Positions 7,499 through 15,901 of a DNA stretch of 23,947 nt are shown piece after piece (positions within the stretch are counted from its first letter, which is position 1; each line of letters opens with the position of its first letter). The notes under the pieces are model-generated. The model was given only the letters and a program-made list of their open reading frames with translations, had not been told where the DNA came from and did no database searches. Position numbers and translations under genes: made by a program. The stretch is taken from NCBI GenBank assembly GCA_041301185.1, contig JBFYSV010000038.1, positions 1-23,947 on the forward strand, in the 5' to 3' direction. This stretch comes from JAQBDA01 sp041301185 (GTDB lineage Bacteria > Chloroflexota > Anaerolineae > Anaerolineales > UBA4823).

Positions 7499-7659
7499 TG
7501 AAGTCTGAGTATAAGGCAAAAAGCATGCACAGGTGGGTTGCATGTTTCAGACCAAATGGGCACATCGAATATACTCTATCATTTCACCAGTACATGAATA
7601 CTATTTTCTGTATATCCTTCACATCGCAGATCTCCCAGGCTTATCTCTCAATGAAGAAG

Positions 7660-7668
7660 TGATAGAAT
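7660..7668 (+). promoter_or_regulatory. Extended -10 of the phosphohexomutase gene
   Basis: TGATAGAAT fits TGnTATAAT with one mismatch and lies 32 bases before the ATG at 7701, leaving a short leader that contains the ribosome site GAGGAGA (7688-7694). No clear -35 is seen, as is usual with extended -10 promoters. The rest of the spacer from 7484 shows no gene. Confidence 0.55.
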
Positions 7669-7700
7669 TACCTTCCAAAATCATCACGAGGAGATCGTAT

Positions 7701-9161
7701 ATGCCAATTCATTTCGGCACCGACGGATGGCGAGCGGTGATCTCGGACACGTTCACTTTCCACAATCTACGCATGGTAACCCAGGCAATCGCCGATGCGG
7801 TTAAATCGGAAACCTGGAATAATGGTATCGCCATCCATGGCAACCCGGACACGCGCTCGGTTGTGGTAGGATTTGATACGCGGTTCCTCTCTGACCGCTA
7901 TGCCAGCGATGTAGCCCGCGTCCTGGCAGCGAATGGGTATAGCGTCCACCTGGCTCAGGCAGACGCACCGACACCTGCTATTTCCTACATGGTACGCCAT
8001 CTGGGTGCAATTGCCGGGATTATGATTACAGCCTCGCATAATGCCCCACGCTATAACGGGATGAAACTCAAAGCCGCCTATGGCGGCTCGGCTTTGAGCG
8101 AGCAGTGCCGGCGAGTGGAAGTCTACCTGAACGACAACGAAGAGCGTGCCCGCGGTCCAAACCTGATGGATTTCGAGCAGGCGCGGAAACTGAGGCTGAT
8201 CCAGCGCTTCAATCCCCTGCCTTCATACTACGAGCACCTGCGGACCCTGATCGATTTCGACACGATTGCTGAAAACCCACAACGGATCGTGGTTGACTCG
8301 ATGTACGGCTCTGGCAGAGGCGTCATCAAAGGGATATTGCAAGGCACGGGCTGTGAGGTTCAAGAGATTCGAGGCGAAATGAACCCCGGGTTTGGCGGGG
8401 TGCACCCGGAACCCATTGCCAGGTACCTGGGAGCTTTGGCAGGCGCCATCAGCACTCACATGGGGAATTTCGGGCTGGCAACGGATGGTGATGCCGACCG
8501 GATCGGCGCGATGGACGAGCGGGGAAATTTCGTTGACCCGCACAAAATCATGGCCCTGGCTTTATCCCATCTGGTCGAAAAGCGCGGCTGGCGCGGCCCG
8601 GTCGTGCGCACTGTTTCCACAACGCGCATGATCGACCGGCTGGCGGCTCGTTACGGGCTGCCGGTGTACGAGACCCCGGTCGGCTTCAATCACATCGCCG
8701 ACTATATGCTGAAAGAAGACATCTTAATCGGCGGGGAAGAATCGGGGGGTATTTCTTTCAAGGGGCATATCCCCGAGGGCGATGGTGTCTTGATGGGCCT
8801 GCTCTTGATCGAAATCGTAGCTGCTTCTGGAAAATCTCTTTATGAGCTGGTACAGGATTTGTTGAATTCTGCTGGACCGGTTTACTACCAGCGCAACGAC
8901 CTGCGCCTGGCCCACCCGGTTGCCAAAGATAAAATGAAACAGCTCTTGCTGGAAAAAGCGCCAGTTGAGATCGCTGGCGTGAAAGTCGATGAGATCCGGA
9001 CTGTGGATGGGGTGAAATATCTTCTTGCAGATGACTCCTGGCTTCTGGTACGTCCATCGGGAACCGAGCCCGTTCTACGAGTGTACGCCGAAGGGCGCAC
9101 GCCCGAGATGGTTCAAGCAATGATCGGCTTTGGCGAAGATGTAGCCGCAAACATCAATTAG
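7701..9161 (+). CDS. Phosphoglucomutase/phosphomannomutase (alpha-D-phosphohexomutase family)
   Basis: This 486-residue enzyme moves phosphate between C1 and C6 of a hexose, feeding glycolysis/glycogen or nucleotide-sugar synthesis. All four family sites are present: FGTDGWR near the N terminus, the phosphoserine loop TASHN (110-114, Ser112), the metal site DGDADR (262-267), the sugar-specificity loop EESGG (346-350) and the phosphate-binding loop RPSGTEP (451-457). EESGG is more typical of glucose-specific members (mannose/dual enzymes often have GEMSGH), so glucose phosphate is my guess. The open frame reaches back to 7533, but GAGGAGA six bases before the ATG at 7701 and the conserved MPIHFGTDGW start fix the N terminus. 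It forms a one-gene unit with its own promoter and terminator. Confidence 0.93.
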   Translation: MPIHFGTDGWRAVISDTFTFHNLRMVTQAIADAVKSETWNNGIAIHGNPDTRSVVVGFDTRFLSDRYASDVARVLAANGYSVHLAQADAPTPAISYMVRHLGAIAGIMITASHNAPRYNGMKLKAAYGGSALSEQCRRVEVYLNDNEERARGPNLMDFEQARKLRLIQRFNPLPSYYEHLRTLIDFDTIAENPQRIVVDSMYGSGRGVIKGILQGTGCEVQEIRGEMNPGFGGVHPEPIARYLGALAGAISTHMGNFGLATDGDADRIGAMDERGNFVDPHKIMALALSHLVEKRGWRGPVVRTVSTTRMIDRLAARYGLPVYETPVGFNHIADYMLKEDILIGGEESGGISFKGHIPEGDGVLMGLLLIEIVAASGKSLYELVQDLLNSAGPVYYQRNDLRLAHPVAKDKMKQLLLEKAPVEIAGVKVDEIRTVDGVKYLLADDSWLLVRPSGTEPVLRVYAEGRTPEMVQAMIGFGEDVAANIN

Positions 9162-9180
9162 CCACGAAAGATACTTAAAC

Positions 9181-9227
9181 AATTAGGAGAGCAGAAGACC
9201 TACAAGTCCTCTGCTCTCCTAATTTTT
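9181..9227 (+). terminator. Strong intrinsic terminator after the phosphohexomutase gene
   Basis: A perfect 15-bp stem (9181-9195 with 9210-9224) encloses a further 3-bp inner stem (GAC/GTC) and is followed by a TTTTT run (9223-9227). It starts 19 bases after the stop codon. The left arm begins AATTAGGAGAGCAGA. Confidence 0.95.
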
Positions 9228-9309
9228 AATCCGATGCAACTGCCAACCCGGGCAAGGCTACCAGGGTTTTAATCTATCTTAGAGCAAGCCAAACGCTTCA
9301 GTCCGGCAA

Positions 9310-9894
9310 TCAGGCAGTCCGCAAGCGGCGAGCCAGGAAAATGACGACAATCAATAATATCGCCATTCCGATCAAGCCCGGGATACCCGCATCATCCATA
9401 AACCCAGTAGTTGGCAGAGCTGTTGTGCTGGGTGTCGCCGTCAATTGGGCTCCAGCAGCTTGCGTCAGCAAGGCAGCCACCGTAGCCGTCCTGGGATCAT
9501 CGGTTGGTACCTGTGTATCCGTTGGAACTGCCAGAAGTGGTGTGGGCGATGCCGTAGGGGTCACCAGAGGAGGCGCCTCTGTTCTGGTCGGAGTGGAGGT
9601 AAACGCCGCTGCGGCTGATGTCTGGGTGATGGCCTGGGCAACTGCAGTGTTTTGTGAATTTAAAGCAGCCTCCTGGGTTGCCCGCTGGCTCTGTTGCTGT
9701 GGCAAGTAAAACATGGCATACGCCACAATGCATACCAGAGCAATAATGGTAATCGCGCCCAGGAGACCAGCGACAATCAAGAAAGTACGGTTGCCCGACT
9801 CCTCTGGCGGTGGTGTTTCCTCGGGTCCCAGATCAGAATCCAGGTCCATATCGGAATCCAGTCGCATTTCGTTCATTTCATCTTCAAAACTCAT
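9310..9894 (-). CDS. Two-TM Thr/Pro-rich protein with C-terminal LPTTG sorting-like signal
   Basis: This 194-residue protein has an acidic cytoplasmic N terminus (1-36), a TM helix (~37-63), a Gln/Ala-rich then Thr/Pro/Ala-rich extracytoplasmic stretch (~66-159), and a C terminus of LPTTG (160-164), a hydrophobic helix (~171-188) and a basic ARRLRTA tail. The C-terminal arrangement is that of a sortase cell-wall sorting signal. The N-terminal segment looks like a type II anchor rather than a cleavable signal peptide, so sorting in the usual sense is doubtful. No sortase is in the window. AGGAGGAGA is placed well before the ATG. No domain of known function is seen. Confidence 0.7.
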   Translation of the reverse strand: MSFEDEMNEMRLDSDMDLDSDLGPEETPPPEESGNRTFLIVAGLLGAITIIALVCIVAYAMFYLPQQQSQRATQEAALNSQNTAVAQAITQTSAAAAFTSTPTRTEAPPLVTPTASPTPLLAVPTDTQVPTDDPRTATVAALLTQAAGAQLTATPSTTALPTTGFMDDAGIPGLIGMAILLIVVIFLARRLRTA

Positions 9895-9944
9895 AGCACT
9901 CTCCTCCTGATAAATTCCTCGCTCTTATCACAATCGTGAGAAAG

Positions 9945-9973
9945 ATACTATCCTTACCAGCCGGCATTCTCAA
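9945..9973 (-). promoter_or_regulatory. Sigma-70-type promoter of the LPTTG gene
   Basis: TTGAGA (complement of 9968-9973), 17 bases, then TAGTAT (complement of 9945-9950). The predicted transcript would start near 9938, giving a leader of about 44 nt that includes AGGAGGAGA. The element lies between this gene and the end of the seven-gene operon, making the LPTTG gene separately transcribed. Confidence 0.65.
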
Positions 9974-10004
9974 TGATCCTTGTGTGAAAGTTGCTTAAAC
10001 CCTC

Positions 10005-11060
10005 CTATACCAGAACTTCCAGATTGACCAATGGTACCACAACGTTGTCACCATTATCTAATCGAATTTCAGCCGCCTGGGTTTTAATACCGCTAGGTAA
10101 TACTGTCAGGCCAAGCAATATGTTACTCAGCGTGCCGGTCTGCCCGGCATACGGGGCGCGGGTGACCAGCACAGATTGGCCAGGCAGAAATTCAACCACA
10201 TCACGGGGCAGGGAGGTATTCCCGCTGGCTGGCAGAGGGATCACTACTTCCGGTCGTTTGCCAGCAAATCGATCCCAACCTTCTGCGTTCAGAGAAACCT
10301 CGCGTTTATCGTTTGTGGAAAGCAGCTTATAAGCTGCCGGGTTCATCGGGCGGCGCCCGACCGCATCCAGAATAATCACCGGGTAAGGCACTTTGAGGGC
10401 AAAAGGCAGCAAAGCCGCATCCATACTGCCCAGAATCATGCCGCGAATAGGCAGCTCCCCGCCAAGCTTGAGCGATTGGGGATCCCGGCAATAGCCACCC
10501 AAAACTACCGAACCACGCAAGCTCACATCCATACGATCTGGTTTAAGCTCATCATCTGGTGATCGCGCCAGAACATGCATCAACCCAAAGTCAATTCGGT
10601 TATTTCCCCACACACCCTGTATCAAAGCACCGCTGGTTTCGATAATTGCTCCGCGGTCGCCCACCAGATCTGCCACGATACCCGGCATCCCGGCTTTTAG
10701 TTCCACCGGCGGACCTTCCAACTCAAGCAGAATTTGCCCTTCACCAGCAACAATGACACGGCCATTTTTGGGGGCACGCACGACTCGCTTCGTGAAACCG
10801 ACCGGTCCTGCCAATACGTCTCCCTGAGAAACCTGATCACCTGCCTGGCATTGAATATTTGGATCAGCCTCTCGCACAGGCAAGTTGAGACTGCGAGCGA
10901 TATCCAACAACATATGTTGGGGATTCAACCTGATCTCGGCAATTACATCCGTAGCACTGACCTTTTGACCTTTTCGCACCACAACCCGTCCCGGAGAAGA
11001 CAGCAGCCTCTCCCGGCGAAGAAGGGTAATGGGAAGGATGTGGGTTACTTGAGCTAGCAT
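10005..11060 (-). CDS. Uncharacterised barrel-sandwich plus KOW-like protein, last gene of the MutL operon
   Basis: Not a named family that I recognise. The 351-residue soluble protein begins with two half-motifs typical of a barrel-sandwich hybrid fold, as in RnfC or lipoyl/HlyD-like domains: GRVVVRKGQKVSATDVIAEI (24-43) and AGDQVSQGDVLAGPVG (73-88), then VRAPKNGRVIVAG. There is no DKA/MKM-type lysine for lipoate or biotin. The middle (~120-260) has IRGMILGSMDAALLPFAL and VPYPVIILDAVGRRPMN. The end (~290-351) contains LPGQSVLVTRAPYAGQTGT, a good KOW-type motif as in ribosomal and NusG-like proteins, and a final VNLEVL strand. It lies 40 bases after the MutL-like gene with AAGGAAG before the ATG. 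It may be an adaptor or scaffold; function unknown. Confidence 0.7.
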   Translation of the reverse strand: MLAQVTHILPITLLRRERLLSSPGRVVVRKGQKVSATDVIAEIRLNPQHMLLDIARSLNLPVREADPNIQCQAGDQVSQGDVLAGPVGFTKRVVRAPKNGRVIVAGEGQILLELEGPPVELKAGMPGIVADLVGDRGAIIETSGALIQGVWGNNRIDFGLMHVLARSPDDELKPDRMDVSLRGSVVLGGYCRDPQSLKLGGELPIRGMILGSMDAALLPFALKVPYPVIILDAVGRRPMNPAAYKLLSTNDKREVSLNAEGWDRFAGKRPEVVIPLPASGNTSLPRDVVEFLPGQSVLVTRAPYAGQTGTLSNILLGLTVLPSGIKTQAAEIRLDNGDNVVVPLVNLEVLV

Positions 11061-11100
11061 TCAGATTCTTCCTTCGCAGTGCGATGCAAGTTTAGTGCCA

Positions 11101-12855
11101 TTAACAACCCAGGGTGGAGCGCCATTTCCGGATTAACTCGCGCCGCCGGGCAGGATCTTCTGGCATCTTCAGGGGTCGCCCACGAGCATCGATGACCACA
11201 CCTAACGCTCCGCCAACCACGCGCAATCCCCCGCTGCGCCCCGCCCCGCCCATACCGACATCATAACGCTGCAAGGGGGTGAGATTTAGCTTAGCGGATT
11301 GACCCGCCGGTAAAGGCAGTACCTCGATGGAACCTTGCTTGACTTCCACAGGGACTTCTCGACCATCTTCATACGTAATCCGCAAACGCAATACCGGTGT
11401 TCCAAAGCGCGCATTACCCACCGGTGATATGACTGTACCCAGGTTATGCAGGGTGCTAGTTTCCAAGACCTGCACAGCCAGGGTTGAGTTGATTGCAGCT
11501 GCAGCACCCAACGCCGGGGCAATATGGTTCTGATCCAGTACAATGGTGGTAACCCCGGTCGGTTGAACCCCATCCAGAAGCATCAGCAAGCTCTGAGCAT
11601 TGTTCGGGGCGCGGGTAAGCACACTGCCAGAGGCTACAATTGGCTCAAACCAGGGTGACAACGACGGTCCATAGCGCATGACCTTCGCCGGGAAAAAGCT
11701 GGTTGCTTTCCTGAGAGCCATTTGCATCACCTGGCGCGCCAACGCTTGCTCCAGGTGCAACTCTTCGGCGGTTGCGGGTACGCTGGCTGGATAAAAAGAT
11801 TTCTGGTGCAGGTATTCTCTAATCGATGATGCGCTCATCTCAATGTGTAACCAGCGCGCAATCGCCTCGGGTGAGCAATATTCCACAAGCTCAGCCAGGC
11901 TCTTTCCAAGACCAAATTGAGGGAACACACTTAACGCCAGCTCGCCATTAAACGCACCGGCTATCGTTGTTGCCGAGGCACCCACATCCACCCCAAGAAC
12001 ACCTTTAATTGGATCATACACCTTGCTCAGAAAGCGGATCACCCGACCAAAGGCAGTAGCAGTTGGCATCAAGCCCCCACCTGCCCAGATATCCAGCTCT
12101 TCAACTCCAGAAAGCTTGCGCGAGCGCACAGATCGGTAAAGATCTGATAAATGCACCTGGGTCGCCTCGGTTTGTTCTACCTCCAGGGTGGGGCGAACAT
12201 TTGGCGCAAATTGCAAACGTAATAGCTTGCCCAGGCTTTTCTGGACATCATCCTGCAATGCCTGATTACCCGCAAACAGCACGGCAGGGCGCTCGTCTTC
12301 GGGCATCAGGTAGCTTGCAAGGCCAATCGAATCTAACAGCTTCAGGACAGATTGAGAGGCGCCTTTTTCTGTACCGCCGGTTGCCAGGATGATATCCGGG
12401 CGCAGACGTAAGATCGCATCAATCCGGTCTTCCGGTTTGCGGCGGTCATTCAGGCTGATACTATCCACGACCCGCGCATAGGTTGTGCTAGCCAACCGGC
12501 GAGCGCTTTCCAGGGAGACCTCCTCCAGCAAACCTAGCAGGATCATGTTTAAGGGTGGACCAGCAGAAATGGTCGCCACCAGCGTATCCACACCGGACCC
12601 ATCGTCTTTGCTTGGGATAATCAGGCGTTCATCCCCGCCCACCAGTACCCGTCCAGTGACCAATTGCAAACGATCCAGCGCAGAACGAATCCCTTCTCCA
12701 ATATCGTGGAATGGGGCATAGGCAGTGGTCAAAACAGACCCCGAGCCTAAATAGCGGTAGCGCCCATCCACCAAATCGAACAAAGCAGCACGGGTGGTGA
12801 TACTACCCACATCAATTGACAACAATGATTCAGCGTCCACGGTTGAAGTAGCCAT
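11101..12855 (-). CDS. MutL/GlmL-type ASKHA ATPase without a neighbouring mutase
   Basis: This 584-residue protein resembles the GlmL/MutL family, actin/Hsp70-fold proteins encoded with B12-dependent glutamate mutase and thought to maintain it. Two phosphate-binding turns mark the duplicated ASKHA fold: SIDVGSITTRAALFDL (13-28) and GVLGVDVGASATTIAGAF (285-302). ILATGGTEKGA (156-166) and LDIWAGGGLMPTA are other family-like blocks, and the protein ends GMGGAGRSGGLRVVGGALGVVIDARGR-like with a basic tail (not quoted in full). No glmE/glmS or any B12-binding mutase subunit is in the window. Instead it sits six bases after a six-TM gene and within a block of uncharacterised membrane genes, so it probably powers or regulates a membrane complex. 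Family call is firm; role is inferred. Confidence 0.8.
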   Translation of the reverse strand: MATSTVDAESLLSIDVGSITTRAALFDLVDGRYRYLGSGSVLTTAYAPFHDIGEGIRSALDRLQLVTGRVLVGGDERLIIPSKDDGSGVDTLVATISAGPPLNMILLGLLEEVSLESARRLASTTYARVVDSISLNDRRKPEDRIDAILRLRPDIILATGGTEKGASQSVLKLLDSIGLASYLMPEDERPAVLFAGNQALQDDVQKSLGKLLRLQFAPNVRPTLEVEQTEATQVHLSDLYRSVRSRKLSGVEELDIWAGGGLMPTATAFGRVIRFLSKVYDPIKGVLGVDVGASATTIAGAFNGELALSVFPQFGLGKSLAELVEYCSPEAIARWLHIEMSASSIREYLHQKSFYPASVPATAEELHLEQALARQVMQMALRKATSFFPAKVMRYGPSLSPWFEPIVASGSVLTRAPNNAQSLLMLLDGVQPTGVTTIVLDQNHIAPALGAAAAINSTLAVQVLETSTLHNLGTVISPVGNARFGTPVLRLRITYEDGREVPVEVKQGSIEVLPLPAGQSAKLNLTPLQRYDVGMGGAGRSGGLRVVGGALGVVIDARGRPLKMPEDPARRRELIRKWRSTLGC

Positions 12856-12861
12856 TGGAAA

Positions 12862-13566
12862 TCATTGTCCGGTTAACAAAGGCACAAATACATCATAGAT
12901 GAATTGAACTCGCTCAATCATCGCCGTCAATGAAGCAGTAAAGACCCCGGCAAATATCACACCCAGGGTAATCGCAATGAAAACCTGCCCAACCCGTGCC
13001 AGGAATTCAACCCATTCTGGGCGCCTGGGCGCGCCACTCACCCTGTTCCGGGCGCCAAAGTGGAAATAGATCAGGGTGGTAACTGTACCCAGAATAATGA
13101 GCACGCCCTGTGCAATAAAAAACAGCAACGACCCATCCGGCGGAGCACCTGCTCCTGTATCCAACAGGTTTATTGTCGCTTGCGTTTGGGGGAAAATCGT
13201 GCCCAGGATCGCCCCGCCAATCCCAACCGCCACACCAACCCCAACCAGGTAGGCAACTGCCGGGCTGCCTACCCAAGACAGGCGTGGCGAGGCTTTGAAT
13301 AGCAACAACCCGCTTAAGACCAGCGGGAAAAGAATGTATAAGCGCTCAGACTGGGAGCCAAACACCAGGGGCAGAAATAGCTGCGGCCAAATGACGTTAT
13401 ACCAGGCAACGATCGCAGCATACCCTGCAGACACTCCAATGAAGATATGGATTGTCGCCCGAAACAAGGCGTTATCACCAAATGCGTAGCTGAACACCAT
13501 CAGGGTCAGAAAGAAACCCAGCAGCGTTCCGACCAGGTCGGGGAGGCTCATATCCGCCAGGCTCAT
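12862..13566 (-). CDS. Uncharacterised six-TM membrane protein
   Basis: The 234-residue protein has about six hydrophobic helices (~10-29, 36-58, 76-91, 102-124, 147-170, 191-215). The loop between helices 5 and 6 is basic (RNRVSGAPRRPEW), suggesting it faces the cytoplasm. That loop contains PEWVEFLAR, close to the repeated (D/E)WLxxLR motif of the zinc-ribbon protein encoded just upstream. The start codon overlaps the stop of that gene as ATGA, implying translational coupling. I recognise no transporter signature; the helices are rich in Gly and small residues. An alternative ATG exists five codons downstream. Confidence 0.75.
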   Translation of the reverse strand: MSLADMSLPDLVGTLLGFFLTLMVFSYAFGDNALFRATIHIFIGVSAGYAAIVAWYNVIWPQLFLPLVFGSQSERLYILFPLVLSGLLLFKASPRLSWVGSPAVAYLVGVGVAVGIGGAILGTIFPQTQATINLLDTGAGAPPDGSLLFFIAQGVLIILGTVTTLIYFHFGARNRVSGAPRRPEWVEFLARVGQVFIAITLGVIFAGVFTASLTAMIERVQFIYDVFVPLLTGQ

Positions 13567-15899
13567 CGCTTTTTATCCGCCTTTGATTGTTTCTGTGCAT
13601 TCAGTAGATTCGTCACAAGGTTGACAAATCCGCCGACTGCAATCAACACAACTGCTGCCAGTACACTCAGGCTGAAGGCATCCCAATATTTCCGCGCCAA
13701 ACCATTGCCCGCCAACAGATCCTGGTGAGATTGCTCGTAAGAACCACCTCCAGCCAGACCAACAACCATCCCATCTACTTGCTTGGGATTGGCCTGATAA
13801 TACGGGCGAACCAGTGGCTCAGCCTGGGTACTGATAACCATGATCAGTGGGGTCCCATTCAAAGTTGGCTGCACCTGTTCGATCCATGCTCTTGCTTTGT
13901 CAGAGTCGTCCGTAATCACCGCCACCAGATCAAATCCCGCCAGGTCTTGCGCAGCTTGCAATGGGGTATTGCTCCAGACAGCCGTGGTCTCCGGGTCCAA
14001 TGCAAACGGAGCCACCTGACGAGGCGCCTGGGCAAAAGCCTGCAACCCGCTCGCCCCCCCAGGGAGATAACCGAGGTTGGCGTACATCTCGATGCCCTGA
14101 TACCGGTTGCCGCTCAACGAGCCTACGGTGGCAATCAAATGCTCACCTAACGCTGGACCCGTAGAAGAAGTAGAGACCAGCCCCAAATAGGCTCCCTTGA
14201 GCATCATATGATCCACCAGAGACGCCGCTGCTGCTTCCATCTCTCCAGCCAGCGCAGGATCATAATCCACTCCCAACAGAACCAAAGCGTTTTCGGGCAA
14301 GTTATCGATAATCTCGCTGGTGTCAAATGTCTCCGGCATTAACCCAGGTAGAGGACTGGTCTGGCTGCCGGTAAATACCTGCCACAAAATTGTGGAGATC
14401 AGCACAGCAAATATGATCAGGCGGAATAAATATGGTGAGGTAACAGCCGGGCGCCCAGGGATCTCCTTGGGCTCTCCTTCGGATTTCACCAGCTCATCCA
14501 ACAGACTGGCGTGAGCGCGCTGGCTCTCTGTAACCTGCAGCCGCAATGCATAGACAGCCGGTTTCTTTAGCCGGGCAATTTCTGGCTCAGCGGGCAGCAC
14601 GCCTTGCATGCCAGCCAACGGCCCACTCGACTCGACCTGACCATCTTGCGCATCGATCGCGTAAACACCAGCCGCAGCGTCCACCGGTCGCATGGCTTCC
14701 AGCCAGGTTGGCAGCTCAGCCGGAGATAAATCTCCTCCTGGCTGCTCAACCCCAGGTTGGGCAGCTTCCAATGAAGAGAGCTCGGCTTCTTCCAGAAAAT
14801 CCGAAAGATCCCCTACGAACGGTCCCACTCCGCGGGTATCTGCTTCTGTGCCCAGTGTGTCGGAGGTTAATTCCTCACCATACGGTGTTTCCTGCCCGGC
14901 GCGCACCTGGGTCTGCAACCAATCAAAAGTAAGCTCCTCCCCTTCCTCACCAAAGGGAACAATTTCCTCACGATCCAAAGCAGACGATTTTTCCAGATCA
15001 GCCAGCCATTCGGGCAGGTTGTCCAGGTCGGCTTCTACACCTTCGGCGGCTGCCACAGCCGCCCCTCCAGCTACAATACCCGCCAACCAATCCGGAATCT
15101 CTTCTGTTTGGGGCTGGATTTCACTGGCCCGGTCAGCTTCAACTACTGGTATATCTTCATCTTGACTAACCACCCCAACGCCTGGCTGCACTACCTCCTC
15201 GCCTATTTCTACCTGTCCTGCAGGCAGTTCCTCTTGAACCAGCTCTGGTGGTTGGCTCGAATCTACAACAGGCGCTTCTTCGCCTCTCAACTCGGAGAGC
15301 CAATCAGACACGGATTCCGTAGAGATGGCGGATCGGTCCTCTTGGATCCCGGCTTGCTCAGATATTTTGGGTTCTTCGCCCAGCTGGAAGGCGAACTCCT
15401 GGTCGGCTTCACCTTCTTCAGCAGTCCGGCGCGAGCGCAACTTGCTAAGCCAGCCTGGTACTTCATTTTCCTCAGAGCTATCTGCTGGCGAAGGTTCTAC
15501 GGCCGGCTGGGCTTTTTCCACATCAGGGGGTTCGGGAGCATCTTCATCGGCGATACTGCGCAGGCTGGATAACCAGTCGGGAGTGCCTTCCGGTTCAAGC
15601 GGTTCCTGACTCTCCGGCATTTTGATATCCAGATCCTCTTTCATCCAGTCTGCCAGCTGCTCTTCATCGAACGGCCGGGGCTCTCCTTCATCCTCGCTTT
15701 GGCGGAGAAAATTCAACCATTCATCGATTGAGTCTTGCTCACCACCAGTATCTAACGGAGGTTCCGCACCAATTGGACTATTGAATTCTTCGGCAGGGGA
15801 TCGACCTTCCAAAGGTTTGATCCGCGCCTGGCAAAACTGGCAGAGCTCCAGTTCCTCCGGGTTAGGTTTGCCACACATCGGGCAGCGCACATCAGCCAT
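13563..15899 (-). CDS. Zinc-ribbon membrane protein with nine Trp-Leu motifs
   Basis: The 778-residue protein starts with a zinc ribbon (Cys6, Cys9, Cys20, Cys23: CPMC...CQFC). Residues ~45-430 are very acidic and low in complexity, but are punctuated by short motifs of form (D/E)WLxxLR: EWLNFLR (60), DWMKEDL (84), DWLSSLR (108), GWLSKLR (149), DWLSELR (199), DWLAGIV (270), EWLADLE (297), DWLQTQV (326), TWLEAMR (398). A TM helix (~489-511) leads to an alpha/beta domain (~525-735; FDLVAVITDDSDKARAW, LIMVISTQAEPLVRPY) that should lie outside the membrane, then a second TM helix (~740-765) and a basic tail. It starts two bases after the upstream stop and overlaps the next gene by ATGA. Function unknown; it looks like a cytoplasmic tether or scaffold joined to an extracytoplasmic sensor domain. 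Confidence 0.75.
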   Translation of the reverse strand: MADVRCPMCGKPNPEELELCQFCQARIKPLEGRSPAEEFNSPIGAEPPLDTGGEQDSIDEWLNFLRQSEDEGEPRPFDEEQLADWMKEDLDIKMPESQEPLEPEGTPDWLSSLRSIADEDAPEPPDVEKAQPAVEPSPADSSEENEVPGWLSKLRSRRTAEEGEADQEFAFQLGEEPKISEQAGIQEDRSAISTESVSDWLSELRGEEAPVVDSSQPPELVQEELPAGQVEIGEEVVQPGVGVVSQDEDIPVVEADRASEIQPQTEEIPDWLAGIVAGGAAVAAAEGVEADLDNLPEWLADLEKSSALDREEIVPFGEEGEELTFDWLQTQVRAGQETPYGEELTSDTLGTEADTRGVGPFVGDLSDFLEEAELSSLEAAQPGVEQPGGDLSPAELPTWLEAMRPVDAAAGVYAIDAQDGQVESSGPLAGMQGVLPAEPEIARLKKPAVYALRLQVTESQRAHASLLDELVKSEGEPKEIPGRPAVTSPYLFRLIIFAVLISTILWQVFTGSQTSPLPGLMPETFDTSEIIDNLPENALVLLGVDYDPALAGEMEAAAASLVDHMMLKGAYLGLVSTSSTGPALGEHLIATVGSLSGNRYQGIEMYANLGYLPGGASGLQAFAQAPRQVAPFALDPETTAVWSNTPLQAAQDLAGFDLVAVITDDSDKARAWIEQVQPTLNGTPLIMVISTQAEPLVRPYYQANPKQVDGMVVGLAGGGSYEQSHQDLLAGNGLARKYWDAFSLSVLAAVVLIAVGGFVNLVTNLLNAQKQSKADKKR

Positions 15900-15901
15900 G
15901 A

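Noticed and set aside
7533..7700. N-terminal extension of the phosphohexomutase
   Set aside because: The added 56 residues do not resemble the family, and a promoter and ribosome site lie inside this stretch before the ATG at 7701.
14546..15609. Several open frames of 94-157 residues on the + strand
   Set aside because: They mirror the acidic, Ser/Glu-rich linker of the zinc-ribbon protein; low-complexity GC-rich codons give long stop-free antisense frames.
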